From: Chloroflexota bacterium
Lineage (GTDB): Bacteria; Chloroflexota; Anaerolineae; Anaerolineales; Anaerolineaceae
Length of the DNA: 64,000 nt
Reading direction: 5' to 3'
NCBI GenBank assembly: GCA_004347695.1
Contig: SLTK01000007.1
Coordinates: forward strand, 350,823 to 414,822
Shown: one piece after another, positions 25,892 to 34,913 of the stretch
Numbering within the stretch: the first letter of the stretch is position 1
Layout: every line of letters begins with the position of its first letter
Made by a program: the position numbers and the translations under genes
The notes under the pieces: generated by a model
Seen by the model: only the letters and a program-made list of their open reading frames with translations
The model's database searches: none
Told to the model about the DNA's origin: nothing

Positions 25892-28276
25892 TTGTGGCGG
25901 CAAATTCTCCCCGTAATCCAGCACCTCGCGGACCTGCGAATTGGGCAGCGCCGGCGAAATTACCCCCTTTTCCTCCATCGCATCAATCAACCGCGCCGCG
26001 CGGGTATACCCCACGCGCAGCCGCCGCTGTAGCATGGTAATGGACGCGCGGCCTTCGCGGCGTACCAGGTCAACAGAATCGGCATACAAGGGATCCCCGC
26101 CGACCTCTGCAGCATCCCAAAGCGGCGCCTGCTTCAACGGCAAACCTTCGGGCAGCATGTCCGGCCCGCTCTCGCCATCAGCTTGCGGCTGCTGGCCCTG
26201 CAACATAGCCGCCTGTGTGCGCCAGTAATCTACCAGACGTGAAATCTCGACGTCTGAAACATAAACACCCTGCAAGCGTACCGGCGCTGGCGCATCCGGC
26301 GCCTGGAACAGCATATCGCCGCGCCCGAGCAACCGCTCTGCACCAGGCTGGTCCAGAATGACGCGGCTGTCCACCGATGAGGCGACTGCAAACGCCACCC
26401 GCGCCGGGAAATTGGCCTTGATCAAGCCGGTGACCACGTCCACCGACGGGCGCTGGGTGGCAATGATCAAGTGGATGCCGGTCGCACGCGCCAGTTGCGC
26501 CAGCCGGGTAATTGCGCGCTCGGTCTCATCCGGCGAAAGCATCATCAAATCAGCCAGCTCGTCGATGACCGCCACCAGATAGGGCAAGCGTTCAGCGTTT
26601 TTGGCGTTGTAATCCTGAATATTGCGCGTGCCGGACGAGGAGAACTTGTGATAGCGCGCATCCATTTCGCGCTGAAGCCACTGCAAGGCGCCCACCACGC
26701 GTTCGGTATCGACCACAACCGGCGCGAGCAGGTGCGGGATGCCGTTGTAGCCGGTCAATTCGACTCGTTTTGGATCCACCAGCACCAGACGGATATCAGC
26801 GGGAGTGTTATGGAGCAGCAGGCTGGTCAGGATCGAGTTGACGCATACCGATTTGCCGGAACCGGTCGTACCGGCGATCAACAAATGCGGCATGGCAGAC
26901 AGGTCACCCGCAACCGGTTTACCTGCCACGTCCTTGCCCAGGGTAAAGCGCAGCGCCGATTTCATCCGACGGAAGACGTCGCTGTCCAATACCTCACGCA
27001 TGGCGACCCGGCTAATTTCGGTGTTAGGCACCTCGATGCCGACATAAGAGCGCCCGGGAACCGGGGCCTGAATGCGGATGCGCGGCGCAGCCAGCGCCAA
27101 CGCCAAATCGTCAGCCAGCGAGGCAATTTTGCTGACCCGCACGCGCATCTTCCCGGTGCGCGATTCGATAAAATCCGGCTCGACTCCAAAGCGAGTGATG
27201 GTCGGCCCGCGAGAAATATCGACCACATGGCAGGGCGCACCAAAAGACGCCAGCGTCTCTTCGATCAACCGGGCGCGGTCCTGGTCAAAGTTGGATTGCT
27301 GCGCCGCCGGGGTAGCCGGTTCCAAAATCTGATCGACGGGCGGCAGCTTCCAGGCGGATGCCAGGGTTCCAGACCGGGTAATGTGCTGTATTGTTACTTC
27401 CGATTCTGGCGCCGTGCCTGCCTTGCTGACAGCGCTGGCGCGTTCCGCCAACGGAGACCGGCTGCGTTTTGGTTCCGGAGAATGCGAACCGGCATGACCC
27501 GGCAGCGGGCGGAAATCAGAAGGCAACTCTCCGGGAGCTAAATCGTGACCATCAGGTGCATGGGCAGAGCCACGGCCATGCGAAGGTGAGGGATCGTGAA
27601 GGCGCTTATCCACCTGACGCTGCATCCCGCTGAGCACCGGTTTTATCGCCCGATAGATTTCCGGTATGGACAGATCAAAAGCGAACACCAGTGCGATCAC
27701 CAGCCACGACGCCATGACAATCACGCCGCCGGCTTTGCCTAGCGCATTCACCAGGGTGATGTTAAAAAATGCACCAACATAGCCGCCGCCAACCCCCTGG
27801 GCTGCCAGTTCCCAGGTGCCGCCGGCAATAAAGTGCAGCCAGGCCAATAAGTTGAGATAAAGGAGAACGATGCCAAAAATACGCTCCGTGGAAAGCAGCG
27901 GTAACTGTTCCACGTTACGCATGACCAACCATAAACCGATGACGATTAAACCTACCGGCAAGACAAAGGTGCCCCAGCCGGATATCTTGTTGAGGGTGCT
28001 GATCCACATGCCGGTCAACGTGCCATTTTCGCTGGAGATGAGGCTGAGCAGGGTCAGAAAACCGACCAGCGCCAGAAAGACCCCCAGAATATCCAGTTTG
28101 CGGTCGTTGGAAATGCTATCCCAGGAGAAAGACGGCTGAGACGCTTTCCGCTTACGCGGTCTGTGCACGGTCCGGGCGGTGGGCGCGCTCTTTTTCGCGC
28201 CGGAGCGGGCCGGCGCAGCACGCGTCGAATGACTTTTGGAGCTGGATTTAGTTTTACTGGTTACGGTTTTTGCCAC
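25883..28276 (-). CDS. ftsK: DNA translocase FtsK
   Basis: 797 residues. The N-terminal ~60 residues are basic/Ser-rich, followed by four to five transmembrane helices (~75-215, e.g. 'LGVFLALVGFLTLLSLIS', 'AGGVIVMASWLVIALVFAFDL'). A Pro/Ser linker (~225-300) precedes the motor. Walker A 'LLIAGTTGSGKSVCVNS' is at ~467-475, Walker B in 'LVAVIDELADLMML', and 'RLAQLARATGIHLIIATQRPSVDVVTG' is the family signature. The C-terminal winged-helix gamma domain ('DLVRREGRASITMLQRRLRVGYTRAARLIDAMEEKGVI') reads KOPS-type sites. It segregates chromosome termini at the septum. The last residues NLPPQVG and the stop run into the 78-bp repeat. Confidence 0.97.
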   Translation of the reverse strand: MAKTVTSKTKSSSKSHSTRAAPARSGAKKSAPTARTVHRPRKRKASQPSFSWDSISNDRKLDILGVFLALVGFLTLLSLISSENGTLTGMWISTLNKISGWGTFVLPVGLIVIGLWLVMRNVEQLPLLSTERIFGIVLLYLNLLAWLHFIAGGTWELAAQGVGGGYVGAFFNITLVNALGKAGGVIVMASWLVIALVFAFDLSIPEIYRAIKPVLSGMQRQVDKRLHDPSPSHGRGSAHAPDGHDLAPGELPSDFRPLPGHAGSHSPEPKRSRSPLAERASAVSKAGTAPESEVTIQHITRSGTLASAWKLPPVDQILEPATPAAQQSNFDQDRARLIEETLASFGAPCHVVDISRGPTITRFGVEPDFIESRTGKMRVRVSKIASLADDLALALAAPRIRIQAPVPGRSYVGIEVPNTEISRVAMREVLDSDVFRRMKSALRFTLGKDVAGKPVAGDLSAMPHLLIAGTTGSGKSVCVNSILTSLLLHNTPADIRLVLVDPKRVELTGYNGIPHLLAPVVVDTERVVGALQWLQREMDARYHKFSSSGTRNIQDYNAKNAERLPYLVAVIDELADLMMLSPDETERAITRLAQLARATGIHLIIATQRPSVDVVTGLIKANFPARVAFAVASSVDSRVILDQPGAERLLGRGDMLFQAPDAPAPVRLQGVYVSDVEISRLVDYWRTQAAMLQGQQPQADGESGPDMLPEGLPLKQAPLWDAAEVGGDPLYADSVDLVRREGRASITMLQRRLRVGYTRAARLIDAMEEKGVISPALPNSQVREVLDYGENLPPQVG

Positions 28277-28332
28277 GCGGGGGCTCCCCAGTACGGAAAA
28301 GCTGTTCTAATTATAGCACAGGGGTTTTAAGG

Positions 28333-28821
28333 CTATTCCAGCCCGAGGGCTTTGCGGGTGGCGCGGAAGGCAAGCGGCGGCAAACTGGCGTAGGGAAAAT
28401 ATTCAGCCAGATCGGCGTCATCGCCGGCATGCAGTTGACCGCCGGTCACGGTTGCGCGATAAACAATGACGATGTCTGCACCGTTGGGGTGCTCCCGACC
28501 GCCAATGACCTGCAAAAGGCCGGTTATGTTCACTTCGAGGCCCGTCTCCTCCAGACATTCCCGCCGGGCAGCTTCCAGCGGATCCTCGAATGCATCCACA
28601 AAACCTGCCGGGAAAGACCAAAAGCCGCGAAAAGGCTCGTTGTTGCGCCGCACCAGCAGAACCTTGCCGTCCAGTTCGACGATTACGCCCGCCGCCACCT
28701 TAGGGTCTGTAAAATGGATGAAGCCGCACGCCGGGCAGACTGCGCGGGTGCGGTCGAAGACCACGCGGGTTTCCATGGGCGTGCCACACTGCGGACAATA
28801 ACGGTAAAGAGCTACGCTCAC
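28333..28821 (-). CDS. Nudix hydrolase with N-terminal zinc ribbon
   Basis: 162 residues. A zinc ribbon 'YCPQCGTPMETRVVFDRTRAVCPACGFIHFTDPKVAAGVIVE' leads into a Nudix domain with box 'GFVDAFEDPLEAARRECLEETGLEV' (GX5EX7REXXEEXG pattern intact). This resembles NudC-type NADH pyrophosphatases in layout but lacks their SQPWPFP motif, so the substrate (NADH, nucleotide or sugar nucleotide) is open. The start codon overlaps the stop of the anti-sigma gene (ATGA, 28818-28821), indicating translational coupling. Confidence 0.9.
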   Translation of the reverse strand: MSVALYRYCPQCGTPMETRVVFDRTRAVCPACGFIHFTDPKVAAGVIVELDGKVLLVRRNNEPFRGFWSFPAGFVDAFEDPLEAARRECLEETGLEVNITGLLQVIGGREHPNGADIVIVYRATVTGGQLHAGDDADLAEYFPYASLPPLAFRATRKALGLE

Positions 28822-29744
28822 CGCAGCAATTTCCGCTTCAGAATGAGTGCAGCGATCATCAACCCGGCTGCCAGCGCCAACAAGATACTGGCTGTAATCA
28901 GCAGCAGTTGCCCGGTCGAACGCGGCTCGGGCATGTCGCTCGCCACCGATGGTTCGACAGCGGCAAATGTCTCGGGCAGGACTGCGCCTTGATCAGCATC
29001 CGGACGGACGCCCAGGATCGGTCCGCTGCCGGTCACCGGTTCGGCAGCAATCGCGCTGCGAGCGGGTTCGGTTGGCTGGGTTTGGAGGTCTGGCAGCATG
29101 TTGGGGATGGGCGGCTGTGGGAAAGGCATCGGCGTGGTTAACACGCTTTCTGCTCCACCGCCAACCTCTAATTTTGGATCGGCACCGCCGCACATTGCTC
29201 CGGGCGAACCGCAATCGACAGATCCGTCTCCGCCTCCACCGCCGCCCATACCGCCGAGTCCATTCGCCTGCTGCGCTGGCGGCCCACCCCAGTAAATCAC
29301 TTCAGGGGTTGCCTGATCCGCTGCCGGAACAGCAGCCAGGGATTGAGCCGGTTGAGCCACTTCCGGGGCGCCCATTTCGGAATCGACTGCCTTCTCGGAA
29401 GCAGTCGTTGCCAATCCCCGGAAGCCGGGGACCAGTTGGGATGCAAACAGGAATACGGCTACCAGCGCCACCGCCGCGGACGACCACTGCATGGTGGGAA
29501 TCCAGCGTAGAGTTTTGACCGGTTGAACATCCGCAGCTCTGAGGGTGAAATTACGCGGCACTTTACGGATAGGAGCTTTGCGCAAGATGGCTTTCGTCCG
29601 GCGCAGGCCATCCAGGGCTTCCTGAAATTCCGGCCGGGCGCTTAAACGAGCTTCGACCCGCGCTTTGTCCCGCGGGTTGAGCTCGCCGTCCATATAGGAC
29701 GAAAGAAGCTCCCAGTCTTTGGAAGAGAGTTGCCCTTTAATCAT
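28818..29744 (-). CDS. Putative anti-sigma factor, membrane-spanning
   Basis: 308 residues, start overlapping the sigma-factor stop by four bases (29741-29744). The N-terminal ~70 residues ('KDWELLSSYMDGELNPRDKARVEARLSARPEFQEALDGLRRTKAILRKAPIRKVPRNF') match the anti-sigma helical fold, but without the His/Cys zinc ligands of ZAS domains. A first transmembrane helix ('SSAAVALVAVFLFASQLVPG') lies at ~90-110, then a Pro/Gly-rich extracytoplasmic region with a Gly run ('GLGGMGGGGGGDG'). A second helix near the C-terminus ('LLLITASILLALAAGLMIAALIL') ends in KRKLLR. It presumably sequesters the adjacent ECF sigma at the membrane. Confidence 0.75.
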   Translation of the reverse strand: MIKGQLSSKDWELLSSYMDGELNPRDKARVEARLSARPEFQEALDGLRRTKAILRKAPIRKVPRNFTLRAADVQPVKTLRWIPTMQWSSAAVALVAVFLFASQLVPGFRGLATTASEKAVDSEMGAPEVAQPAQSLAAVPAADQATPEVIYWGGPPAQQANGLGGMGGGGGGDGSVDCGSPGAMCGGADPKLEVGGGAESVLTTPMPFPQPPIPNMLPDLQTQPTEPARSAIAAEPVTGSGPILGVRPDADQGAVLPETFAAVEPSVASDMPEPRSTGQLLLITASILLALAAGLMIAALILKRKLLR

Positions 29745-30355
29745 GAACTAATAACCTCTTCCCCAAGACGGAAAAATGAGGGGATTAGTTCCCTGAAGCC
29801 AGCCAGACAATCGCGTAAGCGGCCGCGGGCGCGCGCCAGACGGCTCTTGATGGTGCCAAGCGGTTTGCCCATTGCATCCGAAACTTCGGCATAATCCAGC
29901 CCCTGGACATCCACCATTACTACCACCGCGCGGAAATCCTCGGGCAAGCCCTGGATGCAATGGCTGATGGCTTTTTCCAGTTCCTTGCTTTCCACCTGAT
30001 CTTCCGGTGAAGGGCTGTCATCCGCCAGCCAGGAGGGATTTTCGATTTCCTCCTCATCCTCGACATTGACCGGCTCGAGCGGCACGGTCGGGCGGCGGTG
30101 ACGGCGGCGCAATTCGTCATAACAGGTGTTCGTCACCATGCGCATGACCCAGGCGCGGAAGGACCCGCCGCGGTAAGCGCGTAAATTTCTGTATGCCGAG
30201 ATAAAGGCGGTTTGGGTAGCGTCTTCGGCTGCCGCGTCGTCATTCAGCATACGGAAAGCCAGGTTGAACGCCATCTCCTGGTAGGTCAAAACAAGGCGGT
30301 TGAAAGCGTCCAGATCGCCTTGCATGGCCTGGTGGATTAATTCAGCTTCGTCCAT
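29741..30355 (-). CDS. ECF RNA polymerase sigma factor
   Basis: 204 residues. Region 2 is 'FNRLVLTYQEMAFNLAFRMLNDDAAAEDATQTAFISAYRNLRAYRGGSFRAWVMRMVTNTCYDELRRRHRRP'; region 4 is 'LPEDFRAVVVMVDVQGLDYAEVSDAMGKPLGTIKSRLARARGRLRDCL'. An acidic linker (~95-130, EDEEEIENPSW) separates them. This is a group 4 sigma factor for cell-envelope or stress promoters. Its stop overlaps the anti-sigma start, and its start overlaps the DUF3054 gene end by 14 bases. No autoregulatory promoter was recognised. Confidence 0.93.
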   Translation of the reverse strand: MDEAELIHQAMQGDLDAFNRLVLTYQEMAFNLAFRMLNDDAAAEDATQTAFISAYRNLRAYRGGSFRAWVMRMVTNTCYDELRRRHRRPTVPLEPVNVEDEEEIENPSWLADDSPSPEDQVESKELEKAISHCIQGLPEDFRAVVVMVDVQGLDYAEVSDAMGKPLGTIKSRLARARGRLRDCLAGFRELIPSFFRLGEEVISS

Positions 30356-30752
30356 CCCCCAGCATCTTTCTGGTCGTCCATATAGCCCAGACGATCCGCC
30401 AGAGCAGCATACCCGCGGCGGTTGTGGCGATCATCACCAGCCCAAATATAGGTATGACGGTTTGCTGCAGCCACAACGCTCGCAGCAGCACCGCCAGCGG
30501 CGCTGCCAATACGGCAGCAAGACCCGGCCTCCAAAAATCCTGCACCCTGTCCGCCACCCCCGCCCGATATAGTCCCAATCCGGACGCAGCCAGGAACCAT
30601 GAAAATACCAGCGGAATGAAGGTCGTCAGCCAGCGTCCATCCGCCAGACTGCGGTCATGGGTGGCAAAACCCAGCCAGGTGACTGCCAGCAGCACGAGCA
30701 GGTCGACGGCGACAAGGAAGACGAGTTGATTGCGGGAAAGAGGGCGACTCAC
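30342..30752 (-). CDS. DUF3054-family membrane protein
   Basis: About 136 residues if started at GTG 30752 (MSRPLSRNQLVFLVAVDLLVLL); a TTG at 30800 would add 16 residues and lacks support. Four transmembrane helices are visible: 'LVFLVAVDLLVLLAVTWLGF', 'FIPLVFSWFLAASGLGLY', 'GLAAVLAAPLAVLLRALWL' and 'VIPIFGLVMIATTAAGMLLWRIVW'. DUF3054 features are the early Asp in 'AVDLLVLLAV' and the Arg/Trp in 'LLWRIVWAI'. Function unknown. It overlaps the ECF sigma gene by 14 bases and would be first in this operon. Confidence 0.7.
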   Translation of the reverse strand: MSRPLSRNQLVFLVAVDLLVLLAVTWLGFATHDRSLADGRWLTTFIPLVFSWFLAASGLGLYRAGVADRVQDFWRPGLAAVLAAPLAVLLRALWLQQTVIPIFGLVMIATTAAGMLLWRIVWAIWTTRKMLGDGRS

Positions 30753-30892
30753 AAAGGTATCGTACCTTAACGGCGAAAAAGCGTCAAGCAAAGGTGGCAA
30801 GGCTTGTCAGATGGCGGGGCATTAAATTTATTTTCCATAGCGTGCGTTTCCCGCAGGGCCCTGCGAGCAGCGCACCGGTTTTGAGAAGATGC

Positions 30893-30922
30893 AGCGCTCT
30901 CCAGAGGTGGAGTGCATTTTTT
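30893..30922 (+). terminator. Terminator-like hairpin (imperfect)
   Basis: AGCGCTCTCC ... GGAGTGC is followed by ATTTTTT. A nearly identical, better-paired copy lies at 34141-34170. No plus-strand gene ends just upstream, so it may belong to a repeated element. Confidence 0.5.
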
Positions 30923-31146
30923 GTTACCTGAACAGGTTGTTAAGGTGCGGAAGGGTGAAAAAGGGTATTCGTTTCAAAAAACGAATGGGTGATTTTAAGG
31001 TTTTAAGGCCTACATGCGGCGGCGGTTGGATCAAAGACCCGTACTGCCGGGGGTTTGCCTATTCGTATTCGTTTTGTAAAAAAAATTAAAAACGAATAGG
31101 CGAACCCATAAATAGTATATATGTTCTATTATAACACGGATGTCAA

Positions 31147-31525
31147 CCCCTCCCCGGCCCTCCCCATTTTTGCAAAATGGAGAGGGAGAAAGGCAGGCGT
31201 GAACAGGGAAGCGATCACGCGCAAGATCCGCGGAGGCGGCAACCAGCGGGAAAAATCGTGTATGGGCAGGCACAGCGCTCGCGATGCGTGTGCGAGCGGG
31301 GTGCGGAGGTTGATGGTATGGATCGCTTTTCTTAGAATGGGGAGCGGTTTTCATTGAAACGTGGGATCCGTGTGTGGGGAATATGCAGGCCTCAGGATTA
31401 GAACTAGGACCCCTCCCCAGCCCTCCCCATTTTTTCAAAATGGAGAGGGAGAAAGGCAGGCGTGAACAGGGAAACGGTCACGCGCAAGATCCGCGGCGAC
31501 GGCAACCAGCGGGAAAAATCGTGTA
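31147..31525. repeat. Composite repeat, modules alpha-beta-alpha (left copy)
   Basis: Module alpha (116 bases) begins cccctccccggccctcccc, contains an attt..aaat stem around 'ttttgcaaaatgg' and ends 'aatcgtgta'. It occurs at 31147-31262 and again at 31410-31525. Module beta (147 bases, 31263-31409) separates them. A related beta-alpha with a degenerate first alpha is at 33758-34068. The 30801-31617 gap has no convincing gene. The 30931-31105 stretch holds short direct/inverted 'attcgttt' repeats. Confidence 0.8.
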
Positions 31526-31617
31526 CTGGTATAAATTCAGACCTGCTGAAGTTAGATCTGCTTATCTGGGAACATTATAAAAAGGCGCTGCTCAAACCCA
31601 TCCCCCACGCAGGCAAC

Positions 31618-32556
31618 TTAGCCGACATTTATGATCACCTTCCCACACGCATGACCCTGACCGAGATATTGCATGGCTTCAGCAGTTTGTTGAAGGTTGT
31701 AACGCCGGTCGATGACGGGCTTTACTTTTCCTTCTTCAACAAGTTTTATGATGAATTCCAAATCTTTTGTGCTTGGCTTTGCCGCAAGTATCCGAATTTT
31801 TTTACCACCGATAGACATTAACCCACCGAAAAGTATGGTTTTGGTTACCTGAGATAGAGCACCACCTATTACCACAGTAATCCCTCTTGGAGCTAACATG
31901 CGCATGTAGACGGGCAAGGGACGGTTTCCGTTTACAGCCATAATCAGGTCAAATTGTGTGCCGCTCGCGATAAAATCCTGTTTTGTGTAGTCAATGACAT
32001 GGTCTGCTCCAAGTAAGCGAACCATGTCCACATTTCTTGAACTGCACACTGTGGTTACTTCGGCTCCGAAGTATTTAGCCAGTTGTACCGAAAAGGAGCC
32101 TACTCCACCGCCGGCACCGTATACAAGGACCTTCTGCCCTGCTTGAATGTTTCCTTGATCACGCATTGCCTGAAGCGCAGTGACCGCCGCCATTGGAACT
32201 GCTGCAGCATTTTCGAATGAAACACTGGAAGGCTTTAGTGCCAGTATGTTTTCAGGAACGGTTGCGTATTCACTAAAACCCCCGAATCCGGAATCTGAGA
32301 TATCACCAAATACTTCATCGCCAATCTTCAATTTAATGGCGCTTGCTCCAACTTCTGCAACCCTGCCAGCAATATCAGCGCCAAAGATCTTCCGTTTCGG
32401 AATAATCCCCATGCGCATGGAGCGATAGTCTGCTGCATTGACGGATGCCGCAATAATTCTCACCAATACTTGATTCCCGCGCGGAGTGGGCTTTTCCACC
32501 TCACGACACTCAAGAAAATCTGGCGAACCACCCCTGTCGTATACAACTGCTTTCAT
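31618..32556 (-). CDS. Medium-chain dehydrogenase/quinone-oxidoreductase-like NAD(P)-dependent oxidoreductase
   Basis: 312 residues starting 'MKAVVYDRGGSPDFLECREVEKPTPRGNQVLVRIIAASVNAADYRSMRMG', the GroES-like N-domain of zinc-independent MDR proteins. The nucleotide-binding fold shows 'KVLVYGAGGGVGSFSVQLAKYFGAEVTTVCSSRNVDMVRLLGADHVIDYTKQDF'. C-terminal 'RRYNLQQTAEAMQYLGQGHACGKVIINVG' matches the family end. Structural and catalytic zinc cysteines are absent. It reduces a quinone or enone with NADPH, substrate unknown. It lies between two composite repeats. Confidence 0.9.
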   Translation of the reverse strand: MKAVVYDRGGSPDFLECREVEKPTPRGNQVLVRIIAASVNAADYRSMRMGIIPKRKIFGADIAGRVAEVGASAIKLKIGDEVFGDISDSGFGGFSEYATVPENILALKPSSVSFENAAAVPMAAVTALQAMRDQGNIQAGQKVLVYGAGGGVGSFSVQLAKYFGAEVTTVCSSRNVDMVRLLGADHVIDYTKQDFIASGTQFDLIMAVNGNRPLPVYMRMLAPRGITVVIGGALSQVTKTILFGGLMSIGGKKIRILAAKPSTKDLEFIIKLVEEGKVKPVIDRRYNLQQTAEAMQYLGQGHACGKVIINVG

Positions 32557-32694
32557 ATTCCGGCTCCTTGACCAGTTAAAACGCCTCGATTACATAACAA
32601 ATGGATATTAATGGATGGTCGTATTGATATGACCCAGCCAGCCAGATAAAAATCAACCGCCACGGGCAGCCCAGCCTTGAGGGTAGAGACCATT

Positions 32695-32922
32695 TCAAGA
32701 ATCTCCTTTTACCTGGTAATCGAAAACCTCGCCGATTTTTACTCCGAAGGCATCGGCAATTCTAAAAGCGAGTTCCAGGGATGGCGAATATTTACCAGCT
32801 TCCACCGCAATGATGGTCTGTCGTGATACCCCGGCTTTTTCGGCCAGCTCTTGTTGCGTCATTGCATTCGCAAAGAAACGCAATCTCCTGATGTTATTCG
32901 AAATTTCAAAATTTTTAGCCAT
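32695..32922 (-). CDS. XRE-family transcriptional regulator
   Basis: 75 residues with a Cro/C1-type helix-turn-helix: '[62 protein letters not shown]'. Its start overlaps the end of the next upstream gene (32915-32922), so the two are translationally coupled. Such tiny regulators paired with a four-helix membrane protein are common in bacteria and often control their own operon. Confidence 0.92.
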   Translation of the reverse strand: MAKNFEISNNIRRLRFFANAMTQQELAEKAGVSRQTIIAVEAGKYSPSLELAFRIADAFGVKIGEVFDYQVKGDS

Positions 32923-33460
32923 TTCTTATACCCTTTCTGTAAAAATACAGTTGGGTAAATCCTTCAAACAGCGAGCCTATGCTGAAGGAAATAAACATGA
33001 TGTTGAGCATTACCTCAGGCGGATAGTTGAAGATCAGTGACAAAAGTGCTGCGACAAATCCAATCCCAGCAAAAATAAAGCTGATTCTCGTTGATTTCAG
33101 ATCGATCAGCTTGTCCATTTCATCCTCAACCATTTCCGCTTCGATCGATTTTTCGATTTCTTTATCGTCTATATTTTCATCCAGTATTTTTCGCTTCACG
33201 GCAGTTGCAATCGAAAGCAGAATGTGAAAAACGATTTGAATGACGATGGATGCGGCGATACCGATACCGATAAATATCAGGATGGTACGCGCCCAAAATT
33301 TTAAGTCACCTGGGACAACTGTGCCTGACTGATATTGCCCGAATGCATAGATGCAGTATGCTGCTAAAACCAGCGCCCCTGTAACGATACTTACAATTGT
33401 TCTCTTTTCCTGGTATGACGTCGCGAAATCTCCTTTAGGTATGTAATGCAAGATGGACAT
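32915..33460 (-). CDS. Four-helix membrane protein paired with the XRE regulator
   Basis: 181 residues with four hydrophobic segments: '[20 protein letters not shown]', '[25 protein letters not shown]', '[20 protein letters not shown]' and '[19 protein letters not shown]'. Between helices 2 and 3 is a charged cytoplasmic loop rich in Asp/Glu/Lys ('[29 protein letters not shown]'). It resembles DUF2178-like proteins found beside XRE regulators. No enzymatic motif. It precedes and overlaps the regulator gene by eight bases. Confidence 0.65.
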   Translation of the reverse strand: MSILHYIPKGDFATSYQEKRTIVSIVTGALVLAAYCIYAFGQYQSGTVVPGDLKFWARTILIFIGIGIAASIVIQIVFHILLSIATAVKRKILDENIDDKEIEKSIEAEMVEDEMDKLIDLKSTRISFIFAGIGFVAALLSLIFNYPPEVMLNIMFISFSIGSLFEGFTQLYFYRKGIRNG

Positions 33461-33757
33461 ATAGTAACATATGTTTTACTAAATGTAAAGTTTATTTTAC
33501 ATATTTTAAGATTGATATTGGATTTACACTTTCTCATCCATAGATCCCATGCTTACCAATTCTGCTTTTCCGAGACCATCCCAGTCTCTGCGTTACTACG
33601 CATTCAACCGGTTCGGACCAATTCATGAGATGAATGTTGGATCACCCCAGCTGGCGGCGGAAACGCCGGTGCAACTGGACCAAGGCCCGGTAGTCGCCGC
33701 CCAACTGACCAACCTGAACAGCCAGGACGAGAAATTTGACGATGCAGTCGAAATTCC

Positions 33758-34068
33758 CACACGCAAGATTGGCGATTACGGCAACCGGCGGGGAATTATC
33801 GGGTATGGGCAGGCACGGCGCTCGCGGAGCATGTGCAAGCAGGGCGCAGAGGTTGAAGGTATGGATCGCTTTTCTGAAAGTGGGGGGCGCTTTCATTGAT
33901 ACGTAGAATCCGTGTGTGGGGAATATGCAGGCCCCAGGATTAGAACCAGGACCCCTCCCCAGCCCTCCCCATTTTTTCAAAATGGAGAGGGAGAAAGGCA
34001 GGCGCGAACAGGGAAGCGGTCACGCGCAAGATCCGCGGCGACGGCAACCAGCGGGGAATCATCGGGTA
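33758..34068. repeat. Composite repeat, degenerate alpha plus beta-alpha (right copy)
   Basis: Beta copy at 33806-33951 (146 bases) and alpha copy at 33952-34068 closely match 31263-31525. The first alpha is truncated to about 33758-33805 and preceded by a unique open stretch (33630-33757). The repeats are in direct orientation and bracket the 31618-33460 genes. Confidence 0.75.
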
Positions 34069-34140
34069 CGGGTATATGTTTTGGCCGGCGGTAGCTCGGT
34101 CTGCTGTTTCGGCGGGGTAAGATTATTGAAATGTTAATGA

Positions 34141-34170
34141 AGCGCTCTCCAGAGATGGGAGCGCTTTTTT
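34141..34170 (+). terminator. Rho-independent terminator-like hairpin
   Basis: AGCGCTCTCC pairs with GGGAGCGCT around AGAGAT, followed by six T. It repeats the motif at 30893. The 33461-34337 gap otherwise contains repeats only, apart from the stretch after 34190, where no promoter or gene stands out. Confidence 0.7.
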
Positions 34171-34337
34171 GTTGCAATGGTGCAAGGTATATGTATAATT
34201 AGCCGTATCGGGGGCTTTAGACCGACATTAACCCTTGCTTAACCACATTACTTAAAACGGGTCCACCCGCCGGCGAATAAACACCGCTGCGCAGGCAATC
34301 CGAAGTTAATGGAAAATCCTTGATAGGTTAATAAAAT

Positions 34338-34901
34338 ATGTTAAATAACTCGTCAGATAAATTCCATGATGAATTGAATCCAGGAGAAAGAATGATTTGG
34401 AGCGGGCAACCCCAAAAGGGACTGATGTTAAGACCATCTGATGCTCTTATGATCCCTTTTAGCCTCTTTTGGGGAGGGTTTGCAATATTTTGGGAATTTA
34501 GTGTGTTGTCAGCCAGCGGGTCGTTCTTTTTTGCGCTTTGGGGGGTCCCGTTTGTTTTGGTAGGTTTGTACATGATATTCGGTAGATTCTTCCTTGATAG
34601 TGCAAAACGCAGTAAGACTTTTTACGCCCTCACAAACGAACGCGTCATCATCATTTCTGGGTTGTTTAACCAAAACACCATGACTTTGGACATAAAGAAG
34701 TTACCTGAGATGAACATTAGTACGAAAAACAATGGGAAAGGAACAATAACCTTTGGGCCTTCTCATCCAATGGCCTGGATGTACTCAGGAAGCAGCTTCC
34801 CAACCATGGGCAGATACAATATTGCACCAAGTTTTGATATGATTGATGATGCAAAAACCGTTTTTCAACACATAAAACGTTTACAAAGAGAAGGTTCGTA
34901 A
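34338..34901 (+). CDS. Membrane protein with bacterial PH-like domain
   Basis: 187 residues. The N-terminal cytoplasmic part 'DELNPGERMIWSGQPQKGLMLRP' (GExxxWSGxP) is the classic start of bPH/YdbT-like proteins. Two transmembrane helices follow ('ALMIPFSLFWGGFAIFWEF' and 'FFALWGVPFVLVGLYMIFG'). The C-terminal half ('YALTNERVIIISGLFNQNTMTLDIKKLPEMNISTKNNGKGTITFG') is the PH-like beta sheet. Function unknown; membrane-associated scaffolding is plausible. The gene is AT-rich and ends 13 bases before a possible attC-like site. Confidence 0.75.
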   Translation: MLNNSSDKFHDELNPGERMIWSGQPQKGLMLRPSDALMIPFSLFWGGFAIFWEFSVLSASGSFFFALWGVPFVLVGLYMIFGRFFLDSAKRSKTFYALTNERVIIISGLFNQNTMTLDIKKLPEMNISTKNNGKGTITFGPSHPMAWMYSGSSFPTMGRYNIAPSFDMIDDAKTVFQHIKRLQREGS

Positions 34902-34913
34902 TTACATAAAGAC

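Noticed and set aside
25565..26032. A 155-codon open frame with repeated peptides
   Set aside because: It is made of the 78-bp DNA repeats, has no RBS, and runs into the antisense of ftsK.
33549..33899. 116-codon frame in the right composite repeat
   Set aside because: Its 3' half is the repeated module beta, which is also present without an open frame on the left. The 5' half (about 33630-33757) could be a gene remnant but matches nothing I know.
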